64,000 nt of DNA from Pseudomonas jessenii (GTDB taxonomy: Bacteria > Pseudomonadota > Gammaproteobacteria > Pseudomonadales > Pseudomonadaceae). Made by a program: the position numbers and the translations under genes. The stretch covers positions 620,001 through 684,000 of the forward strand of contig NZ_NIWT01000005.1 in assembly GCF_002236115.1 (NCBI RefSeq). The letters run 5' to 3'. A model generated the notes under the pieces. That model was not told the DNA's origin and ran no database searches. It was given only the letters and a program-made list of their open reading frames with translations. Of this stretch, positions 7,664-16,855 are shown piece by piece (position 1 is the first letter of the stretch; each line of letters opens with the position of its first letter).

Positions 7664-9040
7664 TCAGAAGAAGCTCAGCCCCACATGGAACAACTTCTCT
7701 ACATCGCGAATATGCTTTTTATCCACAAGGAACAGAATCACATGGTCGCCCGCTTCGATCACGGTGTCGTCGTGGGCGATGATCACTTCTTCGTCGCGGA
7801 TAATCGCACCGATGGTGGTGCCTGGCGGCAGGCCAATGTTCTCGATGGCCTTGCCGATCACCTTGCTCGATTTCGCATCACCATGGGCAATTGCCTCGAT
7901 GGCTTCCGCCGCACCCCGGCGCAGTGAGTGCACGCTGACGATGTCGCCCCGGCGCACGTGGGCCAGCAATGTGCCGATGGTCGCCAGTTGCGGGCTGATG
8001 GCGATGTCGATGTCGCCGCCCTGGATCAGATCGACATAAGCCGGGTTGTTGATGATGGACATCACCTTCTTCGCGCCCAGGCGCTTGGCCAGCAACGACG
8101 ACATGATGTTGGCTTCGTCGTCGTTGGTCAGGGCCAGGAAAAGGTCAGCGTCGGCGATGTTCTCTTCCATCAGCAGGTCGCGGTCCGAAGCGCTGCCCTG
8201 CAACACCACCGTGCTGTCCAGTGTGTCGGAGAGATGACGGCAGCGTACAGGGTTCATCTCGATGATTTTCACCTGATAACGGCTTTCGATGGCCTCGGCC
8301 AGACGCTCGCCAATCTGCCCGCCACCGGCGATGACGATGCGTTTATAGGTTTCGTCGAGACGGCGCATTTCGCTCATCACCGCACGAATGTTCGCCTTGG
8401 CGGCGATAAAAAATACTTCGTCGTCGGCTTCGATCACCGTGTCGCCCTGGGGCAGGATCGGCCGGTCACGACGGAAAATCGCCGCAACGCGGGTTTCCAC
8501 GTTCGGCATGTGTTCACGCAACTGCCGCAGTTGCTGGCCCACCAGCGGCCCGCCGTAGTACGCCCGCACCGCCACCAATTGCGCCTTGCCTTCGGCGAAG
8601 TCGATCACCTGCAAGGCACCGGGGTGCTGGATCAGGCGCTTGATGTAGTTGGTGACCACTTGTTCCGGGCTGATCAGCACGTCCACCGGAATCGCTTCGT
8701 TCTGGAACAACTGCTCTTCGCGGGTCAGGTACGCGGCTTCGCGAACCCGGGCGATCTTGGTCGGGGTGTGGAACAGGGTATGGGCGACCTGACAGGCGAC
8801 CATGTTGGTTTCGTCGCTGTTGGTCACCGCGACCAGCATGTCGGCGTCATCGGCTCCGGCCTGGCGCAACACGGTCGGGAACGAGCCACGACCTTGTACC
8901 GTGCGGATGTCCAGGCGGTCACCAAGGTCGCGCAGGCGTTCGCCATCGGTGTCGACCACAGTAATATCGTTGGCTTCGCTGGCCAGGTGTTCCGCCAGCG
9001 AACCGCCGACCTGCCCTGCACCGAGGATGATGATTTTCAT
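7664..9040 (-). CDS. trkA: Trk system potassium uptake protein TrkA
   Basis: A 458-residue cytoplasmic regulatory subunit of the Trk potassium channel, binding NAD(H) or ATP. It has two tandem RCK halves. The first Rossmann motif is IILGAGQVGGSLAEHLA (residues 4-20); the second is IAGGGQIGERLAEAI near residue 235. Each is followed by an RCK_C domain. The start is ATG at 9040. It is the last gene of the def-fmt-rsmB-trkA direction, 22 bases after rsmB. Confidence 0.97.
   Translation of the reverse strand: MKIIILGAGQVGGSLAEHLASEANDITVVDTDGERLRDLGDRLDIRTVQGRGSFPTVLRQAGADDADMLVAVTNSDETNMVACQVAHTLFHTPTKIARVREAAYLTREEQLFQNEAIPVDVLISPEQVVTNYIKRLIQHPGALQVIDFAEGKAQLVAVRAYYGGPLVGQQLRQLREHMPNVETRVAAIFRRDRPILPQGDTVIEADDEVFFIAAKANIRAVMSEMRRLDETYKRIVIAGGGQIGERLAEAIESRYQVKIIEMNPVRCRHLSDTLDSTVVLQGSASDRDLLMEENIADADLFLALTNDDEANIMSSLLAKRLGAKKVMSIINNPAYVDLIQGGDIDIAISPQLATIGTLLAHVRRGDIVSVHSLRRGAAEAIEAIAHGDAKSSKVIGKAIENIGLPPGTTIGAIIRDEEVIIAHDDTVIEAGDHVILFLVDKKHIRDVEKLFHVGLSFF
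7719..7727 (+). other. DnaA box
   Basis: Perfect TTATCCACA inside the 3' end of trkA. Confidence 0.5.
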
Positions 9041-9062
9041 CCAGTCACTCCATTGAATCCAT

Positions 9063-10373
9063 TTAACCGCGCGCGGCGGCGATCTTGATCAGCTTGGCGT
9101 AGTAGAAGCCATCGTGGCCACCTTCCTGGGCCAGCAACTGGCGACCATGGGGCTGCTTGATGCCGGCCGCCGTGGCGAGGTCCAGTTCACGAGCACCCGG
9201 CGTGCGGGCGAGGAAGGCTTCGATGACCTCGGTGTTCTCGGTCGGCAGCGTGGAACAGGTGGCGTACAGCAGGATGCCGCCGACCTCCAGGGTTTTCCAC
9301 ATGGCATCAAGCAACTCGCCCTGCAGCAGTGCCAGAGCGACGATGTCGTCGGGTTGGCGGGTCAGTTTGATATCCGGGTGACGACGAATCACGCCGGTGG
9401 CCGAACATGGCGCGTCCAGCAGGATGCGCTGGAACGGCTTGCCGTCCCACCACGCCTGAGTGTCGCGGCCGTCGGCGGCAATCAGTTCGGCGCTCAGTTT
9501 CAGGCGTTCGAGGTTTTCCCGCACCCGCACCAGCCGCTTGGCTTCCAGGTCTACCGCCACGACGCCGGCCAGTTTTGGCTCGGCTTCGAGGATGTGGCAG
9601 GTCTTGCCTCCTGGTGCACAGCAAGCGTCGAGCACCCGTTGGCCCGGCGCGAGGTCGAGCAGATCGGCAGCCAGTTGCGCGGCTTCGTCCTGCACGCTGA
9701 TCCAGCCCTCGGCGAAACCCGGCAGGCTGCGCACATCGGCGGCGGCGTCGAGCACGATGCCGTCGCGGCTGTAGACACACGGCGTGGCGGCAATTCCCGC
9801 GTCAGTCAGCAAACCGAGGTAGGCATCACGGGTGTGATGGCGACGGTTGACCCGCAGGATCATAGGCGGATGCGCATTGTTCGCCGCGCAAATGGCTTCC
9901 CATTGATCTGGCCAGAACGCTTTCAAAGATTTCTGCAGCCAGCGTGGGTGAGCGGTGCGCACCACCGGATCACGTTCCAACTCGGCGAAAATCGTTTCGC
10001 TTTCGCGCTGAGCATTACGCAGCACAGCGTTGAGCAGCGCCTTGGCCCAGGGTTTTTTCAGCTTGTCGGCACAACCGACGGTTTCACCAATGGCGGCATG
10101 GGCCGGGACACGGGTGTAGAGCAACTGATAGAGACCGACCAGCAACAGCGCCTCGACATCGGCGTCGGCAGCCTTGAACGGCTTCTGCAGCAGCTTGGCC
10201 GCCAGCGCCGACAAACGTGGCTGCCAGCGCGCGGTGCCGAACGCCAGGTCCTGGGTAAAACCGCGATCACGGTCCTCGACCTTGTCCAACTGCGTAGGCA
10301 GCGAACTGTTGAGCGAGGCTTTTCCGTTCAGGACGGCAGCGAGTGCCTTGGCGGCGGCCAGACGCGGATTCAT
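9063..10373 (-). CDS. rsmB: 16S rRNA (cytosine-967-C5)-methyltransferase
   Basis: A 436-residue SAM-dependent methyltransferase modifying C967 of 16S rRNA. An N-terminal NusB-like RNA-binding domain (about residues 1-140) precedes the Rossmann methyltransferase domain. Motif I is LDACCAPGGKTCHIL. The two catalytic cysteines lie in APCSATG and ATCSTLPTENTEV. The ATG at 10373 overlaps the fmt stop (ATGA), so fmt and rsmB are translationally coupled. Confidence 0.97.
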   Translation of the reverse strand: MNPRLAAAKALAAVLNGKASLNSSLPTQLDKVEDRDRGFTQDLAFGTARWQPRLSALAAKLLQKPFKAADADVEALLLVGLYQLLYTRVPAHAAIGETVGCADKLKKPWAKALLNAVLRNAQRESETIFAELERDPVVRTAHPRWLQKSLKAFWPDQWEAICAANNAHPPMILRVNRRHHTRDAYLGLLTDAGIAATPCVYSRDGIVLDAAADVRSLPGFAEGWISVQDEAAQLAADLLDLAPGQRVLDACCAPGGKTCHILEAEPKLAGVVAVDLEAKRLVRVRENLERLKLSAELIAADGRDTQAWWDGKPFQRILLDAPCSATGVIRRHPDIKLTRQPDDIVALALLQGELLDAMWKTLEVGGILLYATCSTLPTENTEVIEAFLARTPGARELDLATAAGIKQPHGRQLLAQEGGHDGFYYAKLIKIAAARG

Positions 10374-11329
10374 TGAGCGTCCGCCACTTGGCCGAGGACA
10401 GTGCCGGTGGCGAATTTCTCGCGACGGCTGTTGAACAGATCGCTGAAGTTCAGCGCCTTGCCGCCGGGCAATTGCAGACGGGTCAGGCACAAGGCCTGCT
10501 CGCCGCACGCGACGATAAGACCGTCTTTGCTGGCGCCGAGGATTTCACCCGGGGTGCCTTTGCCTTCGGCGAGGTTTGCGGCCAGTACTTTCAGGGCTTC
10601 GCCGTTCAAGGTGCTGTGGGTAATCGGCCACGGGTTGAAGGCACGGACCAGACGCTCCAGCTCAACCGCCGGGCGACTCCAGTCGATGCGTGCTTCGTCC
10701 TTGTTCAATTTGTGCGCATAGGTAGCGAGGCTGTCGTCCTGCACTTCGCCCTCCAGGGTTCCGTCGGCGAGGCCGGCAATCGCCTGGACTACAGCCGGCG
10801 GGCCCATTTCGGCCAGGCGATCGTGCAGGCTGCCGCCGGTATCTTCGGCGCTGATCGGCGTGGTGACCTTGAGCAGCATCGGCCCGGTGTCGAGGCCGGC
10901 TTCCATGCGCATCACGGTCACGCCACTTTCGGCGTCGCCCGCCTCCACGGCGCGCTGGATCGGCGCCGCACCCCGCCAGCGTGGCAGCAGTGAGGCGTGG
11001 CTGTTGATGCAACCCAGGCGCGGAATATCCAGCACCACTTGCGGCAGGATCAGGCCGTAGGCGACCACCACCATCAAGTCCGGCTTCAGTGCGGCCAGTT
11101 CAGCCTGAGCATCTTCGTTGCGCAGAGTGGGCGGTTGCAGCACCGGGATATTGTTCTCCAGAGCAAGCTGCTTGACCGGGCTCGGCATCAGTTTTTGCCC
11201 GCGACCGGCCGGACGATCCGGTTGGGTGTAGACCGCGACGATCTCGTAAGGGCTGCTCAGCAGGGCCTTGAGGTGTTCGGCGGCGAATTCCGGGGTGCCG
11301 GCAAAGACAATGCGCAGTGGCTCAGTCAT
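10370..11329 (-). CDS. fmt: Methionyl-tRNA formyltransferase
   Basis: A 319-residue enzyme that formylates initiator Met-tRNA using 10-formyl-THF. It starts MTEPLRIVFAGTPEFAAEHL and contains NSHASLLPRWRGAAPIQRA, the conserved formyl-transfer core with the catalytic Asn/His. It sits between def and rsmB, the common bacterial def-fmt-rsmB order. A stem-loop with a T run lies between def and fmt and may tune expression. Confidence 0.98.
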   Translation of the reverse strand: MTEPLRIVFAGTPEFAAEHLKALLSSPYEIVAVYTQPDRPAGRGQKLMPSPVKQLALENNIPVLQPPTLRNEDAQAELAALKPDLMVVVAYGLILPQVVLDIPRLGCINSHASLLPRWRGAAPIQRAVEAGDAESGVTVMRMEAGLDTGPMLLKVTTPISAEDTGGSLHDRLAEMGPPAVVQAIAGLADGTLEGEVQDDSLATYAHKLNKDEARIDWSRPAVELERLVRAFNPWPITHSTLNGEALKVLAANLAEGKGTPGEILGASKDGLIVACGEQALCLTRLQLPGGKALNFSDLFNSRREKFATGTVLGQVADAQ

Positions 11330-11344
11330 GGGTGACGTCTCTTG

Positions 11345-11375
11345 AAAAGAAAAAGGCTTGCCGCAGCAAGCCTTT
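11345..11375 (-). terminator. Stem-loop terminator or attenuator between def and fmt
   Basis: A 10-bp perfect stem, AAAGGCTTGC / GCAAGCCTTT with a 4-nt loop. On the minus strand it is followed by TTTTTCTTTT. Because def and fmt are read in that direction, it could stop or reduce transcription from def into fmt. Confidence 0.65.
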
Positions 11376-11386
11376 GAAGATGGGCA

Positions 11387-11893
11387 TCAGGCGTTCTGGC
11401 GATGAAGCTTTTCCAGTTTCTTCTTGATGCGGTCGCGTTTGAGCGTCGACAGGTAATCGACGAACAATTTGCCGTTGAGGTGGTCGCATTCATGCTGGAT
11501 GCACACCGCGAGCAGGCCTTCGGCGATCAGTTCATAGGGTTGGCCATCGCGGTCCAGCGCCTTGACCTTGACCCTTTGCGGGCGATCGACGTTTTCATAG
11601 AAGCCGGGTACCGAAAGGCAGCCTTCCTGGTATTGCTCCATCTCGTCGGTCAGGGGTTCGAACTCGGGGTTGATGAACACTCGCGGTTCGGTGCGGTCTT
11701 CGGAGAGGTCCATCACGACGATACGTTTGTGCACGTTGACCTGGGTAGCGGCGAGGCCGATGCCAGGCGCTTCATACATTGTTTCAAACATGTCGTCGAC
11801 CAACTGACGCACTTCGTCGTCCACTACGGCCACTGGCTTGGCGATAGTGCGCAGACGCGGATCAGGGAATTCGAGGATGTTTAAAATGGCCAT
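11387..11893 (-). CDS. def: Peptide deformylase
   Basis: A 168-residue metalloenzyme that removes the N-formyl group from nascent proteins. All three motifs are present: GIGLAATQV, EGCLSVP (metal Cys) and QHECDHLNGKL (HExxH variant). The start at 11893 gives the family N-terminus MAILNILEFPDPRL. It is divergent from the LysM-family gene, with 170 bp between them. Confidence 0.98.
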   Translation of the reverse strand: MAILNILEFPDPRLRTIAKPVAVVDDEVRQLVDDMFETMYEAPGIGLAATQVNVHKRIVVMDLSEDRTEPRVFINPEFEPLTDEMEQYQEGCLSVPGFYENVDRPQRVKVKALDRDGQPYELIAEGLLAVCIQHECDHLNGKLFVDYLSTLKRDRIKKKLEKLHRQNA

Positions 11894-12063
11894 AAGCTTG
11901 ATAAGTGCACGTGTGAAGTAAGGTCGGGTCGATGGCCTGGCGGTCCGAAGATGCAGGCTACCGTTGTAAAACGTAGCTCCCTTTTGTAGACAAGCAAGCC
12001 GGGAGCGAGCCACTGACGGCTCTGGCGTTTCACGCGAATGCACATAATAAAGGGATTCACCGC

Positions 12064-12888
12064 ATGAGGAAATCACTACTCGCCCTGCTGCTCCTGGCTT
12101 CGGCAGGTTGGGCGTACGGGCAAGGGCAGCTTCGGGAAGAGATTCCCACCATAAAGCTGTCGCCTCAGGTTCGCAGCAGCCCGGTGACCGAGGCTATCCC
12201 CGGCATTGCTCTGAAGTCGATCAACAGCTTTCTGCTGAGCAACCGCATCGTCGACAAGGCCGAGGAATTCGACAAGGCGCCTTACATCGTCGCTGGTGAT
12301 TCCGAACGGGTGCTCAGCGGCGCGGGTGACCGCATCTTTGCCCGTGGCCATTTCGATCCGGCACAACCGGCGTACGGTATCTTCCGCCAAGGCAAGGTCT
12401 ACACCGATCCGCAGAGCAAGGAAATCCTGGGGATCAACGCCGACGATATCGGCGGCGGCGATGTCGTGGCCATCGAAGGTGACGTTGCCACCCTGGAGTT
12501 GCTACGCACGACTCAGGAGGTCCGCCTCGGCGATCGCTTGTTCAGCGGTGAAGAGCGCGCGATCAACTCGACCTTCACGCCCAGCGCACCGAGCCACGAA
12601 ATCAACGGTTTGATCATCGATGTACCGCGTGGGGTCACGCAGATTGGCGAGTTGGATGTGGTAACGCTGAACAAGGGTCAGCGCGACGGTCTGGCCGAAG
12701 GCAATCTGCTGGCGGTAATGAAAACCGGTGAAACCGTAAGGGACCGGATCACTGGTCAGCCATTGAAAATTCCCGATGAGCGCGCCGGTTTGCTGATGGT
12801 TTTCCGTACCTACGACAAACTCAGTTATGGGCTGGTGCTCAGCGCCTCGCGCTCACTGTCGGTGATGGACAAGGTACGAAATCCGTAA
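12064..12888 (+). CDS. LysM-family exported protein lacking its LysM domain
   Basis: A 274-residue protein with a signal peptide (MRKSLLALLLLASAGWAYGQ). In Pseudomonas the gene between def and dprA (P. aeruginosa PA0020) encodes a protein of about 340 residues with an N-terminal LysM peptidoglycan-binding domain. Here the mature sequence goes directly from GQGQLREEIP to TIKLSPQVRSSPV, so the LysM segment of roughly 65-70 residues is missing while the frame is kept. The conserved remainder (SINSFLLSNRIVD, APYIVAGDSERVLSGAGDR, the GLAEGNLLAVMK region) is intact. Export is likely. Peptidoglycan binding through LysM is not expected. Confidence 0.85.
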   Translation: MRKSLLALLLLASAGWAYGQGQLREEIPTIKLSPQVRSSPVTEAIPGIALKSINSFLLSNRIVDKAEEFDKAPYIVAGDSERVLSGAGDRIFARGHFDPAQPAYGIFRQGKVYTDPQSKEILGINADDIGGGDVVAIEGDVATLELLRTTQEVRLGDRLFSGEERAINSTFTPSAPSHEINGLIIDVPRGVTQIGELDVVTLNKGQRDGLAEGNLLAVMKTGETVRDRITGQPLKIPDERAGLLMVFRTYDKLSYGLVLSASRSLSVMDKVRNP

Positions 12889-12914
12889 GAGTGCTTCACA
12901 AGTTACCAACAGAG

Positions 12915-12923
12915 TTATCCACA
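12915..12923 (+). other. DnaA box upstream of dprA
   Basis: Perfect TTATCCACA in the gap 47 bases before the dprA start codon, so it could lie in the promoter or leader region. Confidence 0.55.
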
Positions 12924-12969
12924 GCTTATTCCCGTTTGTACGGGTGCTCATAACGATCAAGGATGATCC

Positions 12970-14076
12970 ATGTCGATGCCTACTGTTACACCGGTTTCCC
13001 CCGCGGAACTGGAAGCTCGATTACGTCTGCACCGTTTGCCGGAACTCGGTCCTGCGCGTTTCAAGAAACTGCTCGAAGCCTTCGGTTCGGCATCCAAAGC
13101 CATCAGCGCGCCAGCCAGTGCCTGGCGCGCGCTGGGTTTGCCACTGGCCTGTTCCGAGGCCAGGCGTAGCACTGAGATCCGTGACGGCGCCAGTCATGCA
13201 TTGGCCTGGCTGGAGCGCCCGGCCCAACATTTACTGATGTGGGACCAACCGGACTACCCGGCACTGCTGGCACAAATCAGCGATGCACCACCGCTGTTAT
13301 TTGTCGCGGGCGATCCGGGCATTCTGGAAAAACCACAACTGGCGATGGTCGGCAGCCGTCGCGCTTCCCGGCCAGGAATGGACACCGCTGCCGCGTTTTC
13401 CCGCAGCCTGGCGGGTGCCGGTTTTGTCATTACCAGCGGCCTGGCCCTGGGTATTGACGCCGCCGCGCACCAGGCCGCGCTCGACGTTGGCGGGCAAACG
13501 GTCGGTGTGCTCGGCACGGGGCTCGAGAAGTTTTATCCACAGCGAAATAGACGCCTGGCGGACGCCATGATCGCTTCGGGCAGCGCAGTACTTTCGGAGT
13601 TTCCGCTGGATGCAGGTCCCAGCGCCAGCAACTTCCCACGGCGCAATCGCATTATCAGTGGTTTGTCCCTTGGAGTGCTGGTGGTCGAAGCCAGTGTCGC
13701 CAGCGGTTCACTGATCACCGCGAGGCTGGCGGCGGAACAGGGGCGCGAGGTGTTTGCGATGCCCGGGTCGATCCATCACCCCGGCGCCCGCGGCTGTCAT
13801 CAGTTGATTCGGGACGGTGCGGTGCTGGTGGAAACCATCGAACATATCCTCGAAGCCTTGCGCGGTTGGCAACGACTGTCGTTATCCACAGAAACCTGCA
13901 CCCCTGCGACGACTCACCCACTGCTGAAACTGCTGCATGTCGCGCCTCACACCAGTGAAGCGCTGGCCGACGCAAGCGGCTGGGCCTTGCCGAAAGTGCT
14001 GGCGGCGCTGACAGAACTGGAAATGGATGGCCGCGCCGTGTGCGAAAACGGGCGCTGGTTTGCACGGGTGAGCTAG
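12970..14076 (+). CDS. dprA: DNA-processing protein DprA
   Basis: A 368-residue cytoplasmic protein that loads RecA on incoming single-stranded DNA in transformation. The N-terminal SAM-like region is followed by the Rossmann-like core, with MVGSRRASRPGM, SGLALGIDAAAH, FPRRNRIISGLSLGVLVVEA and GCHQLIRDGA. A C-terminal winged-helix domain (about residues 300-368) follows. It starts at ATG 12970. The upstream neighbour is the LysM-family gene and tsaC follows 54 bases downstream. Confidence 0.96.
   Translation: MSMPTVTPVSPAELEARLRLHRLPELGPARFKKLLEAFGSASKAISAPASAWRALGLPLACSEARRSTEIRDGASHALAWLERPAQHLLMWDQPDYPALLAQISDAPPLLFVAGDPGILEKPQLAMVGSRRASRPGMDTAAAFSRSLAGAGFVITSGLALGIDAAAHQAALDVGGQTVGVLGTGLEKFYPQRNRRLADAMIASGSAVLSEFPLDAGPSASNFPRRNRIISGLSLGVLVVEASVASGSLITARLAAEQGREVFAMPGSIHHPGARGCHQLIRDGAVLVETIEHILEALRGWQRLSLSTETCTPATTHPLLKLLHVAPHTSEALADASGWALPKVLAALTELEMDGRAVCENGRWFARVS
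13533..13541 (+). other. DnaA box
   Basis: Perfect TTATCCACA inside dprA. Confidence 0.5.
13882..13890 (+). other. DnaA box
   Basis: Second perfect TTATCCACA inside dprA. Confidence 0.5.
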
Positions 14077-14130
14077 GTTTTATAAACAAGATCGGTAAAC
14101 TGCGCAGAGCCTTAATCTGGAGTGTTTTTC

Positions 14131-14688
14131 ATGGTCAACAGTTGGCGTGTGCAACAAGCCGCGCAAGCAATTCGCGCCGGGGCGGTGATTGCCTACCCAA
14201 CCGAAGCAGTCTGGGGTCTGGGTTGCGACCCGTGGGACATCGATGCGGTGGAACGTTTGCTGCTGATCAAGGGCCGGTCTGTGGAAAAGGGGCTGATTCT
14301 GGTCGCCGACAACATCCGTCAGTTCGATTTCCTCTTCGAAGACTTCCCCGAGTTGTGGATGGACCGCATGGCCAGTACCTGGCCGGGTCCGAACACCTGG
14401 CTGGTGCCGCACCAGAACCTGCTGCCGGAGTGGATTACCGGCGTGCATGAAACCGTGGCGCTGCGGGTCAGCGATCACCCGCTGGTGCGGGATTTGTGCG
14501 CGCTGGTCGGGCCGCTGGTGTCGACGTCGGCCAATCCGCAGGGGCGCCCGGCGGCACGTACGCGGATTCGCGTCGAACAGTATTTCCGTGGCCAGGTGGA
14601 TCTGGTGCTGGGCGGAAACCTGGGCGGACGCAAGAACCCGAGCGTGATTCGCGATCTGGCGACCGGCAGGGTTGTGCGCCCGGACTGA
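14131..14688 (+). CDS. tsaC: Threonylcarbamoyl-AMP synthase (YrdC/Sua5 family)
   Basis: A 185-residue YrdC-fold enzyme making threonylcarbamoyl-AMP for the t6A37 tRNA modification. Conserved features are the KxR-SxN-type sites in AYPTEAVWGLGCDP, KGRSVEKGLIL and VSTSANPQGRPAARTR. The ATG at 14131 is chosen over a GTG at 14122 because GGAG at 14119-14122 is then correctly spaced. Its length fits TsaC, not the longer Sua5. Confidence 0.96.
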   Translation: MVNSWRVQQAAQAIRAGAVIAYPTEAVWGLGCDPWDIDAVERLLLIKGRSVEKGLILVADNIRQFDFLFEDFPELWMDRMASTWPGPNTWLVPHQNLLPEWITGVHETVALRVSDHPLVRDLCALVGPLVSTSANPQGRPAARTRIRVEQYFRGQVDLVLGGNLGGRKNPSVIRDLATGRVVRPD

Positions 14689-14701
14689 TACCCTGGTGCG
14701 C

Positions 14702-14780
14702 CCATCGCGAGCAAGCTCGCTCCCACAGGGGATTTGTATTCGACACAGAAACCTTGTGGGAGCGAGCTTGCTCGCGATGG
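14702..14780. repeat. REP doublet (outward arrangement)
   Basis: CCATCGCGAGCAAGCTCGCTCCCACA followed by TGTGGGAGCGAGCTTGCTCGCGATGG, spaced by about 25 bases. The arm order is reversed compared with most copies in the window. It lies between the converging tsaC and quinone reductase genes. Confidence 0.85.
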
Positions 14781-14786
14781 CGTCAG

Positions 14787-15764
14787 TCAGGGCAACAAAA
14801 CAACCGAGCCCGTCGTGCGCCGCGCCGACAACTCGGTCTGCGCCTTCGCCGCGTCAGCCAGTGGATAACGCTGGCTGATGTCCACGGTCAGCTTGCCGCC
14901 GATGATCATCTCGAACAACTCGTCGGCCATGCGTTGCAGGTTCTCGGCGTTGTTCGCATAAGTGCCCAGGGTTGGCCGGGTCACGTACAGCGAGCCTTTC
15001 CCCGCCAGGATCCCCAGGTTCACGCCGTCGACCGCGCCGGACGCATTGCCGAAACTCACCACCAGCCCACGCGGCGCGACGCTGTCGAGTGAAGTCAGCC
15101 AGGTGTCCTTGCCAACACCGTCGTACACCACCGGGACTTTTTTGCCGTCGGTCAATTCCAGCACACGTTGCGCGACATTTTCATGGCTGTAATCGATGGT
15201 CGCCCAGGCACCGTTGGCCTTGGCCAGCGCGGCTTTCTCCGCCGAGCTGACAGTGCCGATCAGCTTCACGCCCAAGGCCTTGGCCCATTGGCAGGCCAGG
15301 GAACCGACCCCACCGGCCGCGGCGTGGAACAGGATGGTTTCGCCACCCTTGAGTTCATAAGTCTGACGCAGCAGGTATTGCACGGTCAGGCCCTTGAGCA
15401 TGACGCCGGCGGCCTGTTCGAAGCTGATGGCGTCCGGCAGTTTCACCAGATTGGCTTCGGGTAAGACGTGAACCTCGCTGTAGGCGCCCAGCGGCCCGCT
15501 GCCATAGGCCACGCGATCGCCGATCTTGAAGCGGGTCACGTCGCTGCCCACTGCCTCGACCACGCCCGCACCCTCTGAACCGACACCCGACGGCAGGGAC
15601 GGCGGTGGATACAAACCGCTGCGGTAGTAGGTGTCGATGAAGTTCAGGCCGATGGCCTTGTTGGTCACGCGTACTTCCTTCGGACCTGGCTCGGCGGGTT
15701 GGTAATCCACATATTCGAGCACTTCGGGGCCGCCATGGGCGCGGAACTGGATACGCTTTGCCAT
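14787..15764 (-). CDS. qor: NADPH:quinone oxidoreductase, zeta-crystallin type
   Basis: A 325-residue medium-chain dehydrogenase/reductase lacking the catalytic zinc ligands. The nucleotide-binding motif is HAAAGGVGSLACQWAKALG. GLNFIDTYYRSGLYPPP and the N-terminus AKRIQFRAHGGPEVLEYVD are typical of Qor. It should reduce quinones using NADPH in the cytoplasm. It is divergent from hemF, with a 163-bp shared promoter region. Confidence 0.94.
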   Translation of the reverse strand: MAKRIQFRAHGGPEVLEYVDYQPAEPGPKEVRVTNKAIGLNFIDTYYRSGLYPPPSLPSGVGSEGAGVVEAVGSDVTRFKIGDRVAYGSGPLGAYSEVHVLPEANLVKLPDAISFEQAAGVMLKGLTVQYLLRQTYELKGGETILFHAAAGGVGSLACQWAKALGVKLIGTVSSAEKAALAKANGAWATIDYSHENVAQRVLELTDGKKVPVVYDGVGKDTWLTSLDSVAPRGLVVSFGNASGAVDGVNLGILAGKGSLYVTRPTLGTYANNAENLQRMADELFEMIIGGKLTVDISQRYPLADAAKAQTELSARRTTGSVVLLP

Positions 15765-15927
15765 CAGAACTCTCCATAGGTCGTTTTACCAAGCTCCCTA
15801 TCGGACTCCTAAGCTTGATCTTCGTCAACTGCGGCGGGGTGACTTGCGATGGTATGCTACGCGCCCATTTGCGCAGGCTGAGCTCCAATGGAGCGCCGCG
15901 TTGTTTTGCCCGATTCAAGGTGATGAC

Positions 15928-16842
15928 ATGACGACCCGCACCGAGGCCGTAAAAGCCTACCTGCTCGACCTGCAAGACCGTATTTGCGCCGCCCTGGAAG
16001 CCGAAGACGGTGGCACGCAATTCGTCGAAGACGCCTGGACCAGGCAGGCGGGCGGTGGCGGTCGCACCCGTGTGATAGAAAACGGCGCGGTGATTGAAAA
16101 GGGTGGCGTCAACTTTTCCCATGTCTTCGGCAGTGGTCTTCCACCGTCTGCCAGCGCCCATCGACCGGAGCTGGCCGGTCGTGGCTTTGAAGCCCTCGGC
16201 GTGTCGCTGGTCATCCACCCGCACAATCCGCATGTGCCGACTTCCCACGCCAACGTGCGTTTTTTCATCGCCGAAAAAGAAGGTGAAGAGCCGGTCTGGT
16301 GGTTCGGTGGCGGCTTCGACCTGACCCCGTATTACGGCAACGAAGAAGACTGCATCCACTGGCACCACGTCGCCGAGCAGGCCTGCGCGCCGTTCGGTCC
16401 GGACGTCTACCCGCGTTACAAGGCCTGGTGCGACAGCTACTTCCACATCAAGCATCGTCACGAGCCGCGTGGCATCGGCGGCCTGTTTTTCGACGACCTG
16501 AACGAGTGGGACTTCGACACCAGCTTCGCCTTCATGCGTGCTATCGGTGACGCGTACATCGACGCCTATCTGCCGATCGTGCAGCGCCGCAAGAACGATG
16601 CGTTCACCGCCAAGCAGCGTGAGTTCCAGGAGTTCCGCCGTGGCCGCTACGTTGAATTCAACCTGGTCTACGACCGTGGCACGTTGTTCGGCCTGCAATC
16701 GGGTGGGCGTACCGAGTCGATCTTGATGTCGCTGCCGCCACAAGTGCGCTGGGGCTACGACTGGAAAGCCGAGCCTGGCAGTGAAGAAGCGCGTCTGACC
16801 GAGTATTTCCTGCAAGACCGCGATTGGTTGGCCGAAGCCTGA
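15928..16842 (+). CDS. hemF: Oxygen-dependent coproporphyrinogen III oxidase
   Basis: A 304-residue cytoplasmic enzyme that oxidatively decarboxylates coproporphyrinogen III in heme synthesis. Family signatures include GGVNFSHVFG, HPHNPHVPTSHANVRFF, WWFGGGFDLTPYY and GRYVEFNLVYDRGTLFGLQ. The ATG at 15928 has AAGGTGA upstream. aroE follows 13 bases downstream, so the two form an operon. Confidence 0.98.
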   Translation: MTTRTEAVKAYLLDLQDRICAALEAEDGGTQFVEDAWTRQAGGGGRTRVIENGAVIEKGGVNFSHVFGSGLPPSASAHRPELAGRGFEALGVSLVIHPHNPHVPTSHANVRFFIAEKEGEEPVWWFGGGFDLTPYYGNEEDCIHWHHVAEQACAPFGPDVYPRYKAWCDSYFHIKHRHEPRGIGGLFFDDLNEWDFDTSFAFMRAIGDAYIDAYLPIVQRRKNDAFTAKQREFQEFRRGRYVEFNLVYDRGTLFGLQSGGRTESILMSLPPQVRWGYDWKAEPGSEEARLTEYFLQDRDWLAEA

Positions 16843-16855
16843 ACGAGGAATCCTG

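Noticed and set aside
14702..14780. Closely spaced palindromic repeats as a possible CRISPR array
   Set aside because: Only two arms in inverted order, with the same element scattered singly across the window. No regular direct repeats or spacers.
15355..16815. 486-codon minus-strand ORF opposite hemF
   Set aside because: Antisense shadow of hemF that then runs into the qor start region in the wrong frame. No family resemblance.
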